Shown one piece after another: positions 51,279 to 63,409 of a DNA stretch of 64,000 bases (position 1 is its first letter; each line of letters starts with the position of its first letter). The notes under the pieces were generated by a model. The model worked only from the letters and a program-made list of their open reading frames with translations. It did not search any database and was not told the origin of the DNA. Source of the stretch: Lateolabrax maculatus. Taxonomy: Eukaryota; Chordata; Actinopteri; Acropomatiformes; Lateolabracidae. Where the stretch lies: the NCBI GenBank assembly GCA_031216445.1, contig CM062210.1, forward strand, positions 16,699,501 to 16,763,500, given 5' to 3'. Made by a program: the position numbers and the translations under genes.

Positions 51279-53035
51279 GTACCCCGTTCATCCTATTTCA
51301 CAGTGGTTGTACATTTCATGGATAACGGTGGGTTTGGAGATGAGCTACCATAGCTCTATCAAATGTCATCAACCAACTGTCAAAAGGGCCACGTTGTGTG
51401 TTTTGTGTGTGTGTGTTGGCATGCACTACGCCTGGCATCATGATCCCATGCAGAGCACTGCAAAAAGGATTAGCAAGGGTCAAATTTGCAAATTCTTCGC
51501 AAATCGAGTTGTCAGCAGGCTGAATATGTTTTTTATTAGCTCACTTTCTTATTGTCTGTCTGTCTGGTGAACTATTGTGTTGACTGTACTTCCCAGAAAG
51601 AGCTGCACATCATCAGCAAACTTTATTTGGCATGCTGGGATCCTCACTTTCACCACTGTGACGGAAAAGGATAAATGAAACTTTATTTTCTTGGCTGAAT
51701 AAAAAGGCAGATGAAAGCAAACACACACACAACAACAATGTTTTTATGTCTGCTCTCTCCCTCCTTCTCCTCCTCCTCTGCCATCTCTCTTTGTGTCTTG
51801 AGGGGTTTGGAGAGCCGAGGAAAACCCTCTTTTCTGGAACCTTATCTATTGCGCAGCTTGCCCTCATGCAAACACCCCGCAAATGCCTCAAGACACACTG
51901 ACATTAACATAATTTCCAATTTGCCATGTTTTTTTTTTTTTTTAACATGTTCACTACCAGTTCTACTACTGCAGAAATGCACAGTAAGTCAACAATGAGG
52001 AAGAGGCTGTTCTCAGCAGGAAGTTGCTGCACAAACCCTTCTTTTCACTATGGTTGCTTTTAAAACCAAGTTCAAATTCAGGTCTTTATGGGTACAGATC
52101 AGGGATTAAACATCAATATCCATACAACCTAATGAATTGCAATGTTTATTTATTTTTGAGTAATGTAGATGCCACTGCTAGTCCCATTTTACTTTTACAT
52201 GTTCACCATACATGTATTTTATTTCTTGTGGGATTCATTTGATACTTATCCCTCCTTTTCTCTCTATTGTCCTCATGACTGTACAAGATATCTCTTTTGC
52301 TATCTGTCTCTGTTGCTTTTTCTTTCATTCAACTGCTCTTACTCTTCGGTCTCATCTATATTCCCGATTCCATCACAATGCAGTTCTTACTTCTCTCCTC
52401 TCCTCTCCTCTCCCAGTAAGTGATGCTGGGTTGCCTGGATACTTGTTTTCTCCTCTCTATAAAGGGGGGTGGGCTGGAGGAAAGAAGGGATAAAAGAAGG
52501 ATGGAGGGAGGGAGTGAAGGAGGTCAACAACAATCACCACAGGGCTACAAACCCACTGAAGTCAGACAGCTGGTGGAAAAATGGGGAGAAAGGGGGAAAC
52601 AGAGGAGGATGGGGGCAGCTGTCAGTCTGTCACTCTGTCACTCTGTCTGTGCTTGTTACGATCCCACCTTATTTATCCATTTCCTCTCTTTCTCAGTCTG
52701 TGTTTTGACCAATTGTATATTCAGTAGCACCATACATGCCTTTAGAAAATAACAGAGCCTCAGCTGTAGGTATATATATTTATTTATTTAGATAATTATT
52801 GATTCATTTGTCTTATGTGAATTATTGATAGTGAAGGTAGTGAAAGAATGGAACTTTATCTACAGGCAAACCTCTATAATCACTCCCCATAACGACACAC
52901 AGACACACACCTGTCTCTCTGCAGATCTTTGCATTGTGGACCTCACTCTTCATAATAACCCATGCCAGTCTCTGTTTCCAAGACAACCACTCCATCAGAC
53001 CCTCACAGCTTTGCTGCCAATAGTATTGCTGATGA

Positions 53036-53037
<2 letters not shown>

Positions 53038-53067
<30 letters not shown>
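53038..53067. repeat. (GT)n microsatellite
   Basis: GT run of about 29 bases. Confidence 0.95.
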
Positions 53068-53069
<2 letters not shown>

Positions 53070-53279
53070 ATAAATTGTCCTGTATGTGCGCTTTCTGTTC
53101 TCTCTTGTATGAGATATTGAAGATCAAGAGTCAGTCAAGATTGAAAACTGATTTCTGATGCACTATGTCTAGGCTTGGTCCCTACACAGGGGCATCTTGG
53201 ACTATATTAGGGGGTAAACTCATTAAAACTTTCTTGGTTGAAACAAAATTAAATAACACTCAAAGTATCCAACTTGGTA

Positions 53280-53705
53280 ACATCAAAGTAACTTAACTTT
53301 TATTTATTTATTTTTTTTTAACTTATATTTAGACAGGTAATCTCATTGAGACACAGGGTCTTATTCTCAAAAGAGACTCGGTCAAGACAACAACAGCAGT
53401 ACAACACAAATCATAAAAGTGATGAGTGCAAAAGTGCCAAAGTGGTAGTCAGATTTTAAACACTATGTGCAAGAGCAAACCCCCACAGACACTCTCTTCA
53501 GATTTAGTAAAAGTAATTTAAAATCCCAGAGGGGAATCATGCTGGACAGCTTCAATTCCTGCTGTTGCATGTTCCAGGTTAAGGAGGCAGAGTAGGAGAA
53601 GGCCTTTTTACCAAATTCTATACGGACTGAGGGGATGGAAAGAGTGATGAAGTCCTGGGAGCGCAGGTTAAGTGGATAAAAAAGTGGGAAGCAGTCCAAG
53701 GTTGG
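53280..53705 (-). mobile_element. 3' end of a degraded LINE
   Basis: On the minus strand, a frame at 53463-53699 gives RIEFGKKAFSYSASLTWN and QQELKLSSMIPLWDFK, which resembles the C-terminal tail found after reverse transcriptase in many fish LINEs. Downstream on that strand comes the typical 3' text (CTCAATGAGATTACCTGTC, then TAAATAAATAAA at about 53300). The element is inactive and its reverse transcriptase part lies apart at 54.8-55.4 kb. Confidence 0.65.
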
Positions 53706-53886
53706 ATTTATAAATTTAGTTATACAAGTGCAAAATTATGCACATGGTTAATGATGATCAGTTGACTAAAGCATACAGAGTAGTACTATGGTGTGTGAGG
53801 GGTTAACAACCGGTTGTAACCGAGCTGAGGCGTTTATGTGCAAAATCTTTCCTAGGATTAAAGGAAAAACAGGATTTCAGGATTCA

Positions 53887-54107
53887 GGGGTTTATTACAA
53901 TGACTCCCAGAGAGGAGTGCCGTTGAAACATCTTTGTAAATAACCAAGATGGCAGCTGTCATTCCACGGCCGGCTACAGCGGCAGTATTTACACGGACTG
54001 GACGCTAAACCTTCCTCTAAAAGAACAACAAACAACTGCACTTAAACTTGCTGATAAGAAATATATGTTTGTCGTACCTCTGACAGGATGGCGTATTGTT
54101 GAAGGAA
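53887..54107. repeat. dispersed repeat, copy A (paired with 56.35-56.55 kb)
   Basis: From TTTATTACAATGACT through CATCTTTGTAAATAACCAAG, GCACTTAAACTTGC and AAGAAATATATGTTTGTCGT to GACAGGATGGCGT, it runs collinear with 56351-56554, on the same strand. It lies between the two LINE pieces, so it belongs to DNA inserted into, or brought next to, the LINE. Terminal inverted repeats seen on copy B are not visible here. Confidence 0.75.
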
Positions 54108-54292
54108 GGGTGTAACAAAGGGAAAAGAATTGAAGTGAGTGGAAAAAGATCGGGTATGTAGGAAAAAGGTACAAGGGGAAATACTACCTCGCCCCTAGGG
54201 GCTGGTGGTGCTGGCTGCGGGGGTCAATGTGCGGTAACGTCATTCATGATGGTTACGCAGGTGGATGGCGGAGATCCAGGAAGCGCCGGAGA

Positions 54293-54345
54293 CTCTGTGT
54301 TCTGTGCATTCACAATGGTGCGTTGTGAGTGCACAGAACACAGAG
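54293..54345. repeat. near-perfect hairpin, 23-bp arms, 7-nt spacer
   Basis: Arms 54293-54315 and 54323-54345 match at 22 of 23 positions around TGGTGCG. It lies in CpG-richer DNA (54190-54560) of unknown origin between the LINE fragments. Confidence 0.9.
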
Positions 54346-54806
54346 AACGCCATGCGCCGTAGTGGATTGAACTGTGCATGCGGCAGGTGACTGATGAGAA
54401 ATGTAGCCACTAAATGGCGACTGTGATTAAGAAGAACGCTGCAATCCGGAATACGAGAGATCTTTTGAGTGCGGCTTGGGTGGAGGTGCGCTGTGCCCGT
54501 GTGTAGGCCACGAGGTCTACGCCACGGAGCGCAAGTGGATCTGTCAAGGAGTTTGGCTGTAGTCTGACTTCTGTTGGAATATCATGACTTGTGAAGAATC
54601 GCTTTCAAACAGATCACCGCCTGAATCGGACCAATTGATCTACAGTTCGAGATCCAAAGTTAGTTTGTGCGCTATGGGTGTGTAATTAAGTGTGAAGCAC
54701 GGCCTGTTGCCGTGAAAAGTTGAAAAGGGGGAAGGTAGAGATAAGATGTGCAGAAATGGGATGTGTTCAAGGCGTGGAATTTGCTCCCGAACCTAGTTAT
54801 AAAGCT

Positions 54807-55357
54807 TCATGCAACTGTGCTTGCCCAACAATATACGATAGTATCAGTGGCATAAAGATATACGGAAGCACTCATATTTTTACCCACATCATTTACATAA
54901 ATACTGAAAAGGGTGGGTCCTAAAACTGAACCTTGTGGCACACCTTTGGTGACATTAAGAAAGCTGGGGGAAAGACCATTGAACTGCACACATTGCTTAT
55001 GGTTGGAGAGGTAATTTGAGAAGCACCTGGTCTGACAGGTCTGATAATCTCTGGCAAAAAAATGCCTTTGACAATCCATTAAAAAGGACAGTACAATAGT
55101 TCTTGGTATCCAAGGCTTCCACAATATAATTTACCCTTTTCATGGCAGCAGTTACTGTACTTGTGCAGCTTCCTAAAACCAGAGTGGTGAGGAGATAAAA
55201 TGTTGTTCAAGCACATGTATTCCTTGATCTGGTTCATCACAAGCCTTTCAAGGACTGTAGCTAAAATAGAGAGCTTGAAAATGGGTCTGTAATTGTTCAA
55301 CCCAGTGGGAGAACATAAGTAGTTTTCCAAAGGAAAAGGAATTACATTGTTTTGCAT
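54807..55357 (-). mobile_element. LINE reverse transcriptase fragment, inactivated
   Basis: Two overlapping frames on the minus strand carry reverse transcriptase landmarks in order: NNYRPIFKLSILATVLERL, NILSPHHSGFRK, then after a frameshift SNYLSNHKQCVQFNGLS and TKGVPQGSVLGPTLFSIY, ending at YATDTIVYC. The catalytic YADD box reads YATD, losing the first aspartate. The earlier F-x-D-L-SKAF box reads FNGLSKAF, and the following DTVDH part is deleted. The copy is therefore dead. The family is a fish L2/CR1- or Jockey-like non-LTR element; I cannot choose between clades. Endonuclease and 5' parts are absent. Confidence 0.88.
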
Positions 55358-55540
55358 AGAAAGATTTTAAAGATGCAACACTGGTTCAGATATAATATCT
55401 GCAGCCAGGCATAAGAAGTAAGTAACAACATACGACATTTTGTTTTTGTATTATTGGATTTGTCTGAGTTTTCATACAACCTTGACTTGTGTTCGTGTTT
55501 GCCTGACACACTCAAACCTCACATGGGTTGATATTAACTT

Positions 55541-55630
55541 CTCTCTCTCTCTCTCTCTTTGTCTTTCTTCCCGGTGCCTTGCTGCTACTTCCTGCCATGT
55601 ATATGTCTGTCTCTGATTCACCAGGTAAGT
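55541..55630 (+). promoter_or_regulatory. pard3: candidate recursive (zero-length exon) splice site
   Basis: A pyrimidine-rich stretch (CT repeat at about 55541-55560, then TTTGTCTTTCTTCCC, GTCTCTGATTCACCAG) ends in AG at 55623-55624 and is followed at once by the consensus donor GTAAGT (55625-55630). An acceptor abutting a donor is the hallmark of a ratchet splice site in very long introns, and this one lies over 40 kb into the pard3 intron on the sense strand. Chance cannot be excluded; no downstream RS-exon donor was identified. Confidence 0.3.
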
Positions 55631-56017
55631 TATTTCATGCTTTTTTCTCTCAGACGCCTCTTTAATCAGTATTCAAACCAGTTAAGAGCATAAAGAGGGC
55701 AGGCAACACAGACCACACACACCACAGTCCACGCTCCTCGATCAAACTCTTCCCTTCCTTCTCCATCTTGTCCTTTTTTTTACTGTAGGATGTTTGTTCA
55801 TCACGCTCCATAATAAAGGGCCCGCGTGTGCTTGTGTGTGTTAGGTGTGAGACAGCAGTGTTGATGAATGTGCTGTCAGTGCTTGATCCAGATTGAAGGA
55901 GGCCTTGTCTAATAGGATTCCATGAAGACAGAGATCCCAGTTAAGTAGGGTGACGAGAGGAGTGGCCGCAACGGCCAAGAGAGGTGGGCTTAGTGGAGAG
56001 AAAGAGAGATGTGGGGG

Positions 56018-56050
56018 GCATATGTACATACATACTGTATGTACATATGC
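56018..56050. repeat. perfect palindrome, 15-bp arms, 3-nt centre
   Basis: GCATATGTACATACA at 56018-56032, centre TAC, and the exact complement at 56036-56050. Confidence 0.92.
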
Positions 56051-56212
56051 TGTGGCACATCATAAGTGGCACATGCACACACACACAAGGATGAATGAAA
56101 ATTATTTAAATAATAGATAAATTAAAGTAAAAAAAATATAAATAAATGCTTGTTTTTACAAACTTTTAAATATCAAATCATCAATCAAAGATATTACATG
56201 TTGGGATTAACA

Positions 56213-56672
56213 AGCCTGGGAACCAGACGAATCTGTGAGCTCATGTTTCATTTGCTCTGACAGATATGTTTGACCCCTCTCCCATTCAAACTGATTTCCT
56301 TGCCGTTTAATTGGGCAAACCAATCACAAGCGTTTATCTAGTATGAGGCGGGTTTAATACGATGACTGACAGAGACAAGCGCCGTTCAGGTATCTTTGTA
56401 AATATCCAAGATGGTGGCTCCTGTTCAGTATTAAACAGACTGGACAGTAAATCTTCTCTAAAATATGAACAAACAAATGCACTTAAACTTTATATTGATA
56501 AGAAATATGTGTTTGTTGTACTTCTGACAGGACATACTTTACTACAGGATGGCGTTTCGTTGCTCTGATTGGTTGTCTCCGCCTGTTGATAACGCCCCTT
56601 GGAAATCGAAAAAATGAACGGAGAGGCTCCAGACTAATATGCATATGCAAATTAGTCTGGCTATGCCAGGCT
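56213..56672. mobile_element. MITE-like element with terminal inverted repeats
   Basis: The left end AGCCTGGGAACCAGACGAAT (56213-56232) matches, imperfectly, the complement of the right end (56651-56672). The right end contains a further 10-bp hairpin (56629-56638 with 56651-56660). No transposase frame is present. The interior shares about 200 bases with copy A at 53.9 kb. Size about 460 bp. A target-site duplication is not clear, so the superfamily is left open. Confidence 0.7.
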
Positions 56673-58144
56673 AGTGTTTATTTGCATGCTGCAGGAAAAT
56701 GGACTGCTAGTGTTTAAAAGGGCAGTTTGTGTTCACTTTGTGTACATTTTGTGTTCATGTTTCTGCATTTATTGGTTGATTGTGTCATTTTCGTTTTAAT
56801 GTCTTGATCAAGTAATAGTTTCTGAGTAATAGTCTGCGATAACAGCCTGATCTCTCAGCTTGTTGAAAAAAAAAAATCAACACTCAAGTAGAAATTCAAG
56901 GAGAAACATAGTCCAACCCACTCTGCATTTTAGTTTAATTTTATGGATTCAAGGTTGTAGTATGTTAAACATCAATATTGTATCACTGCCAAATTAGTTG
57001 GGTTGCATTGGTTTAATTACAGTGAGACCATGACTTCATGCTAGTTGTATTGTCGTTTGTCACAGCCGAACTTGTCAGAGTAGGAAAAGCACAGGTGTTA
57101 CTAATAACATCCACAATAGCTCTGTTTTGATCAAATGTCACATGTCTGTATCAAGTGCAGTACCAGGTTTGAAACCCTGAAACCGAAACAAATAAATGGA
57201 ATTCAGCCATCATTAATGTTATCATTTACATCTGCGCTTTTCCCACTGTGACATGTCAAAATGCCAGCTGTGAAAAAGGCCTATTGTGATGTTGATGTTG
57301 ATAGTTCTCTTTATCTCTTTACTAAAGAAGATAAACATCATCTGACATTTCCAGCTTCTTTTACTTTGGAAGAGCTGTGTCCTCTTCCTGTCTGACATAA
57401 GATGCAGTTTAGAAGCCAGTCTTCTCAGTCAGAGTCTCATTTGTTGATAGTCATAACCTTAGTATTAAAATAATAATATTGATGCTAAACTGCTATTAGT
57501 CATACATTTAAGTTAAATTTCTGAGGAAACAAGCCAAACATGCAGCAGGATTTAACGTTCTAGTTATTTGCTAGAGGACACATTCACTGGGAATTTCTCA
57601 TCTACTATCTATTTAGCATAACAGGCTGTTTTCCAACATCAGTTGGTATGCTAAGTGGACCTCACACAAGCTGCTGGAGATTCTGCTGTTTGCCAGCAGT
57701 CAATGGCCACATTAGCAGCTGTATAGGACTTTGACACAGCTTGAGTAGCTTAGAGGCATCAAAATCCAGTAATATCAGACAAGTGTCATCAACACCACTG
57801 CCCACTTTCACACAACATGATCCAAATAAAAGCTTCCTTTACATCAGAAACTTCTGTCAGACAGGGTGATTGAAGTCTGGTGGGTCAAATTTATGTATTG
57901 ACTGAATTTCATCACTACAAAGCCTTGTCACAAATTTACAGCAAACAAAAAACACTGATTCATTTAAAATCAAAACTGATGATCACATCTAGCAAATGCA
58001 CTATAAGAATGTTATAAATCAATTGTATTACTATATATAATATGCTTTGATATGTCAAAACAAATAAAAACACTATATAGCACTTGGAAGCAAGAATGCA
58101 GACTTATCAGTGGACACATTGTTAAATCTATCCAATCAGTTGGA

Positions 58145-58200
58145 TCAATCAATCAATCTATGTTCAATTACATAGCACTTTGTACAACCCAGTTAAAAGC
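58145..58200. repeat. fragment of a common teleost repeat
   Basis: TCAATCAATCAATCTATGTT then ACATAGCACTTTGTACAA resembles the widespread fish motif ending in TTTATATAGCACTTTGTACAA. Only a short decayed piece is present. Confidence 0.45.
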
Positions 58201-58943
58201 AATGCACACAGCATTAGAGAAATATAAGTCAAAAATAAAATAAATCCAATAGGAAACAAGCACTACTGTTCATTTTAGTGGTATTTAGTAAACTGTGCAA
58301 TCCCTAAGTAGAAGCGACTGGTTTACAGGAGCCTTTCTCCCACAGAGAAAACTTCTTGAACACCTGTAGAGTTACGTACTGAATTTAATGGTCCTTGTTT
58401 CAAGACAAATAAGAAAATCAAGAAAAGTATGAATGCATTCTGCGGTAGATTAAAGCAAAAAAGATCAAATGATTTAAAAAGTGTTTATGAGACTGAATTA
58501 CTTTAGACTTAACTACCTTACTAACAACTAAACATTTTCACAACCTATACCTCTTGTTATAAACTAAAATGATAGTCTCCCCAGTTTCATTGCTTTGCTG
58601 TAATGATATGCAGGAAAGAGTGAAAGGTTTAATAATACCAGTGAAAAAGGAAGAAGAAAAGACTGCTATAATGTATTTAAAGTATTTCAGTGTCATTGGC
58701 ACCTCAAGAACCTGCCAGAAGGGCGAAAGCTGTATCACCTTTCAGTGTAAGTTAGAACAGCACCTTGGAGATAACAATAAAACAAAAACTAGCAATTGCC
58801 TTTGCTTAGTTTAACGGAACCTGATAAAAGCATCTTTGTCTTTGTTTCAACTTGGTCTATGTCTTAAACTGCTTGTTAACACAAGTTGTGGATTATCAGG
58901 TGTAATGAAACAATTTTAATGTGATAAAAAAAAATCTTGCAAA

Positions 58944-58962
58944 GGGTTAGGGTTAGGGTTAA
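58944..58962. repeat. short interstitial telomere-like repeat
   Basis: GGGTTAGGGTTAGGGTTAA, three vertebrate telomere units. Confidence 0.8.
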
Positions 58963-60199
58963 GTTCTGGATCCATCTATTGAATTTTGATTGGCCAGTTT
59001 GGAGTTACACTGCTTAGGTTCACTTTGCTGTTTTTCAAGTACACACACACACTGTCTCTTTCTCTACCCCTCTTCCTCCACCTCATTTTCCTCTAATTTA
59101 TGGATGCCAACTCTTACCCCGCATCCAGCCTCTCTAGCAGCTTTTAAGACACTTTTAATGGGAGCTCAGAGGACGAGCAGCGCCATCTTTCTTTCCCTCT
59201 TCTCTTTCAAACTAACAGCCTTCAATGGGTCTCTTGAAGACCATTGTGTATGTGTGTGTGTGTGTGTTTGTGGGAGAGAGAGAGCGAGGACCAGCTGTGA
59301 AGTGCGCTAATAGGCCCAGCCCAATGTCGCCGTCTTGCACGGTCACCACTTCCATCTCCACCCCGCCGCTCTCATGCCCAATGGGAACTCAAGCAACCTC
59401 CTCAAAGACAAATAACACTCTGGCATTGTTAGCTGAAGAAAGAGAGAAACATGAGGAGATAGAAAGAAAGAGAGAGCAGTGGAGATGACAAAAGACTCCC
59501 TGTACACCTGATATTATAACTGTTGCATTGCTCCTGCCTAGATGTGAGTTTGCTGGATTACATTTACACCTGGCATTAAAACACTCCTTTAGTCTGTGCA
59601 GAAATCGTATTCCTTCTGTAGTGCACATCACTTCCTCTTAATGTGTCCATATTTTATCCTTGGCTCTCTTTTGTTGCCTATACACTGGTATTCATATCAC
59701 TCATATTTGACTAGTCTGTCAGTATCCAAGTTGCTCGCCTGCTCGCTTTGTAATTTTGATACATTACCTTCTTAGATCCACATGTGAGAGTTTATTTTCA
59801 TGTGTATAGTTGTTGAATGTGATTTAGATGATTTTCTCTTCAGTGCTTCTTTGGGTTAATATTTTATCTACAGTAATTTTACCCATGAGGAAACCACATT
59901 TTTACACTTTGATCACTCATGTAGCATGCCACAAAGGAAACAAGGTCAAAGTACAAAGGGAGAGTGAAAGAGGGAAATGGAAGCTTGTTTTTTCTTTTTA
60001 TACGGAAGACAGTTTTTCAAAACCCAGTTTGCTGCACCTTTTGTCTGTCACTACCAGTTAATTGTGTAAAGCGTGTGGTGCTTTGTTTGGAGAACCCACA
60101 ACCCTTCAGTGAACTGATCAAAACAGGCAGAACCAATAGAGATGAAGAGTGCAGGTGGGGAGCAAAGACAAGGGGTTTATCAAACATACTCCCCTGACA

Positions 60200-60200
<1 letters not shown>

Positions 60201-60239
<39 letters not shown>
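60201..60239. repeat. (CA)n microsatellite
   Basis: CA run of 39 bases. Confidence 0.97.
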
Positions 60240-60241
<2 letters not shown>

Positions 60242-60599
60242 CAGTTTCTGAATCACCCTGTGTTGGGCTGCCTTAGCACAACTCAGTGAACACAAGCTAC
60301 GTCTCTCAATTCAATTGTGATCATTTCATTAACTTTATTAGCATAACTGCTGATCAGAAACAATATTGCCAAATCAGTATCTTATTCATTTAAAACAATG
60401 ATGAAATTAAAAATGTTGTCTGGCTTGTAAGCACAATAGTACATAATTACCAATATATGGACTCTCATAACCATTAATTATTTGGTTTGAAAAACAGGTT
60501 CTAAGCAATCACACAGTCTCCCTCATCTCTCTGTCTTTATCACCCTTTCTCTCCATGTCACCCTCCCAAGACACCCCCTTCCCACCACCACCACTACTC

Positions 60600-60860
60600 A
60601 ATATTACAGCACTAATACTGCCACTTCACGTGCAAATATTTGAGTCTGCCGTCAAATCCCTAATCACACCGATCAATCTCCTAGATATTACCGTTCAGCT
60701 GTAGACCTTTGGACAAGCGCATTGATTTTGACGTTTTTCTAGACATATCCCTTCCCCGGGGATATATCAAATCAAAGCTTTTTTAATATTGGGTAAATAT
60801 TCCCTTCATCCACTCACAGGGTGACAAGGGAGGCTTGTCTCATAAAGCTGTTAAAGTTGG
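60600..60860. promoter_or_regulatory. enhancer-like block
   Basis: TTCACGTGCAAATATTTGAG, TAATCACACCGATCAATC and GGGATATATCAAATCAAAGC lie in a microsatellite-free stretch with no reading frame. E-box, forkhead- and TCF-like words are clustered. Appearance suggests conservation; untested. Confidence 0.3.
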
Positions 60861-61079
60861 ATTGCTATCACACTACAATAACTGCCAACATTTTTCTCAC
60901 CTTGCATGTTTTTTTAGCTGGACTTGATTCCTTGTTTTCTGTCTTTCTGTCTCCCACGTAAATGCAGTTAAAATGCGAATATTTCAGATCACCTTCTAAT
61001 GGCGCCTGAAAGTGCACCAAAATAATAAGCCCAAAGTGTTTGAGGGTGGGAAACAAGAAAATGTCTGTAGCCTGCATAT

Positions 61080-61520
61080 CATCAGGCTAATTAGGCAGAG
61101 CCAGGCATTCTGAATGCATAGCTAATGAGTGCCTTCTCCATCTCTGCCGGGATCACCCGGCACATCTAATGGTCACATAAATTCTCATTTATAGGTCATA
61201 ATCTGTCATTTATGTACATGGGCTCCCCCAATTAGAGGCTTGGGCCCTTCAGACTGATGCCTCTCTGGGGGATTCACAGCTCTGGTACCCTGGCACTCAC
61301 AGAGCCCCATTAGTGACAAACCCTGACCTGGCGTCCAAGCCGACCCTGGAGGACTGTGGATAACCTGGCTCATTAATGACGCTGGTACTGGGGAATGGTT
61401 CCAGGTGCTTGTTGTGAGTGTCCCGTGTGTCTGTTTCTATGTCTGTCGGCTGAAATGGTAAGAGGCTGGCAGGAAACCAGCATCGGACCTGGGACAACGG
61501 GGAAGGGACATGAATAGCAG
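61080..61520. promoter_or_regulatory. enhancer-like block
   Basis: Balanced composition with GGCTAATTAGGCAGAGCC, ATAGCTAATGAGTGCC, GGTCACATAAATTCTCATTT and CCCAATTAGAGGC. The two overlapping chance frames on the minus strand have no family motif. By appearance, one of the better candidates for a deeply conserved intronic enhancer. Confidence 0.35.
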
Positions 61521-61589
61521 GCGCTCGGTTCGGCTATGTTTCTTGTACTGCCATTTGCCATTCTACTGCTGCCACTTTGCTGGACAATT

Positions 61590-61815
61590 AGCCTACTATT
61601 CTATTATCAATGGCCAAATGTTTATATGGAGCACATGGGCCAAATAAGAGCTGTAAATAGATCATAAACCTGGACCGCATTCTGCTTCTCTTTAATTAGA
61701 AGAAAGAATGTGAATTGGCATTGAATGGGGACATTTAACTCCGTCCCAGTGGAATCACCTAAAGGCCAAGCAAACACATTCCCATGACCCCAGCAATGTT
61801 CTCTTTCGATGATGT
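61590..61815. promoter_or_regulatory. enhancer-like block
   Basis: TGTAAATAGATCATAAACC, CTCTTTAATTAGAAGAAAG and TGGAATCACCTAAAGGCC occur in repeat-free sequence next to the block at 61.1-61.5 kb. The two may be parts of one element. Confidence 0.3.
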
Positions 61816-63409
61816 GGCCCTGCCTCTTGAAAAATGTCTACACTTGCTTGCATCCTGCTTTGGAACTTTCTCAGTTGATTAGCAAATATATTTCCACATT
61901 AGTTACATAGAGAATTTGCTTGAAATATGTAATCCATAAGCACTGTCGTATCATTAATTGAGAAATGTAAAAAAAATTGGCTTGTATTGCATATTAATTT
62001 ATTGAAGAGTAGTTGGTGCACAGACAAAAAAGAAAGCTCCTGCCATTTGGTCTATATTGTCCCTTAGTATCATATGCATGCATATAGACCTATTCATTTT
62101 AGTAGATTGGCTATTGTAGTGTTGCTGTCATGTTATTGCCGTACACTGACACTGTCTACAAAGGAATTGAGACTAAAATGGGAATCTACAGTGAGTCACA
62201 GTGTCAGACACAGCTAAAGTCAAGTAAGCTTAAATGGAAAAGAAGGCTAAGCTAAGAAGTGAAAGTTGAACTGCCCACACTGTGATGACCCCAGGACGAC
62301 CCGGGCTAGTTAGCCCCTGTTGACCCATTCCACATACAGTACGCGCCACTGCTGTTGCTTTTCCCAGGAAGTCGATTTGGATGCTTTCAGCTTCGGTTTC
62401 CTCTGGAGACCCTTCTTTTCTCCACAGTATGTCATCACAGTCACATTTTCTCTTTCTCTCACTCTTTTCCTCCCTCCTACTCTTCCTCTCTCTTCATCCT
62501 GGCTTTCTATGGTTCTTAGAAAAAGATCTCAGACAGACCTCAAAGTGCTGTTTTATTGAAAAGGAAGGCAGGAGGGCATCCCACTCCTGTCATCTCTGTC
62601 AAATGGTCAGTGCACATGGTTTACTCTAGAATGGAAGCATGTCTGATAGCACCGCAGAAAATAGAAACAAGGATAGGAAAAGTAGGCCAGGCAACCAGTT
62701 CATAACCCAGGGCTTTTTATTCAGTTAGACAGTAGACTGCATTGTAGTATACTGTAATCACAGATTTACAGTAAAAAAAACAAAACATTTTCACTGCTTT
62801 GCCAGTGTTTCTTCAACCATCACTCTCAGGAAAGATGCTAAGTGAGCACAATGGTACAGTCCAAGTTTTAGTTGTGGGCCAGCCAGCTGTGTTGCAACCG
62901 AACCCCACATAGTCGAACCAGAAAGCCAGTACAGGTCAGAGTCAGTGTGTGGGCGTTCAGTAATTTACTTCTTGTAAAACACTCTCTAGAGGGGTTTTTC
63001 TTGGGTTTTGTTACCAGACAAGGAAAAGAAGAGACAGTTGTGTTGTGGTTCACCTCTAAATCTGTGGGAAAAACTCAAAGAGCTCATTATTTGATGCCTC
63101 TCTAGGATGCAAGCCAAACATACTGTAGTCTCTTATTTGAAAGGTAAGTTTCTGGATCTGTCAATCTTAATGGGATTAAAAAGTGGTGTAGGGAATATGA
63201 GAAGTTACAGACAAGGTTATAACCGGGTGAGAGCAGGTTGGATAAATAGAAAACTTTACTGGCCTTTCATTAACCGACAAATAGAACCTGGTAGTTGTTG
63301 TATTGCGTTTACCACTCCACAGCGGTGTGTTTATTTACTGCACTGAAAGAGTCATTGAGGCTTAAATGTGGCCCTGACTCTGCTATTATATTCTTGTTGA
63401 CATTCATTC

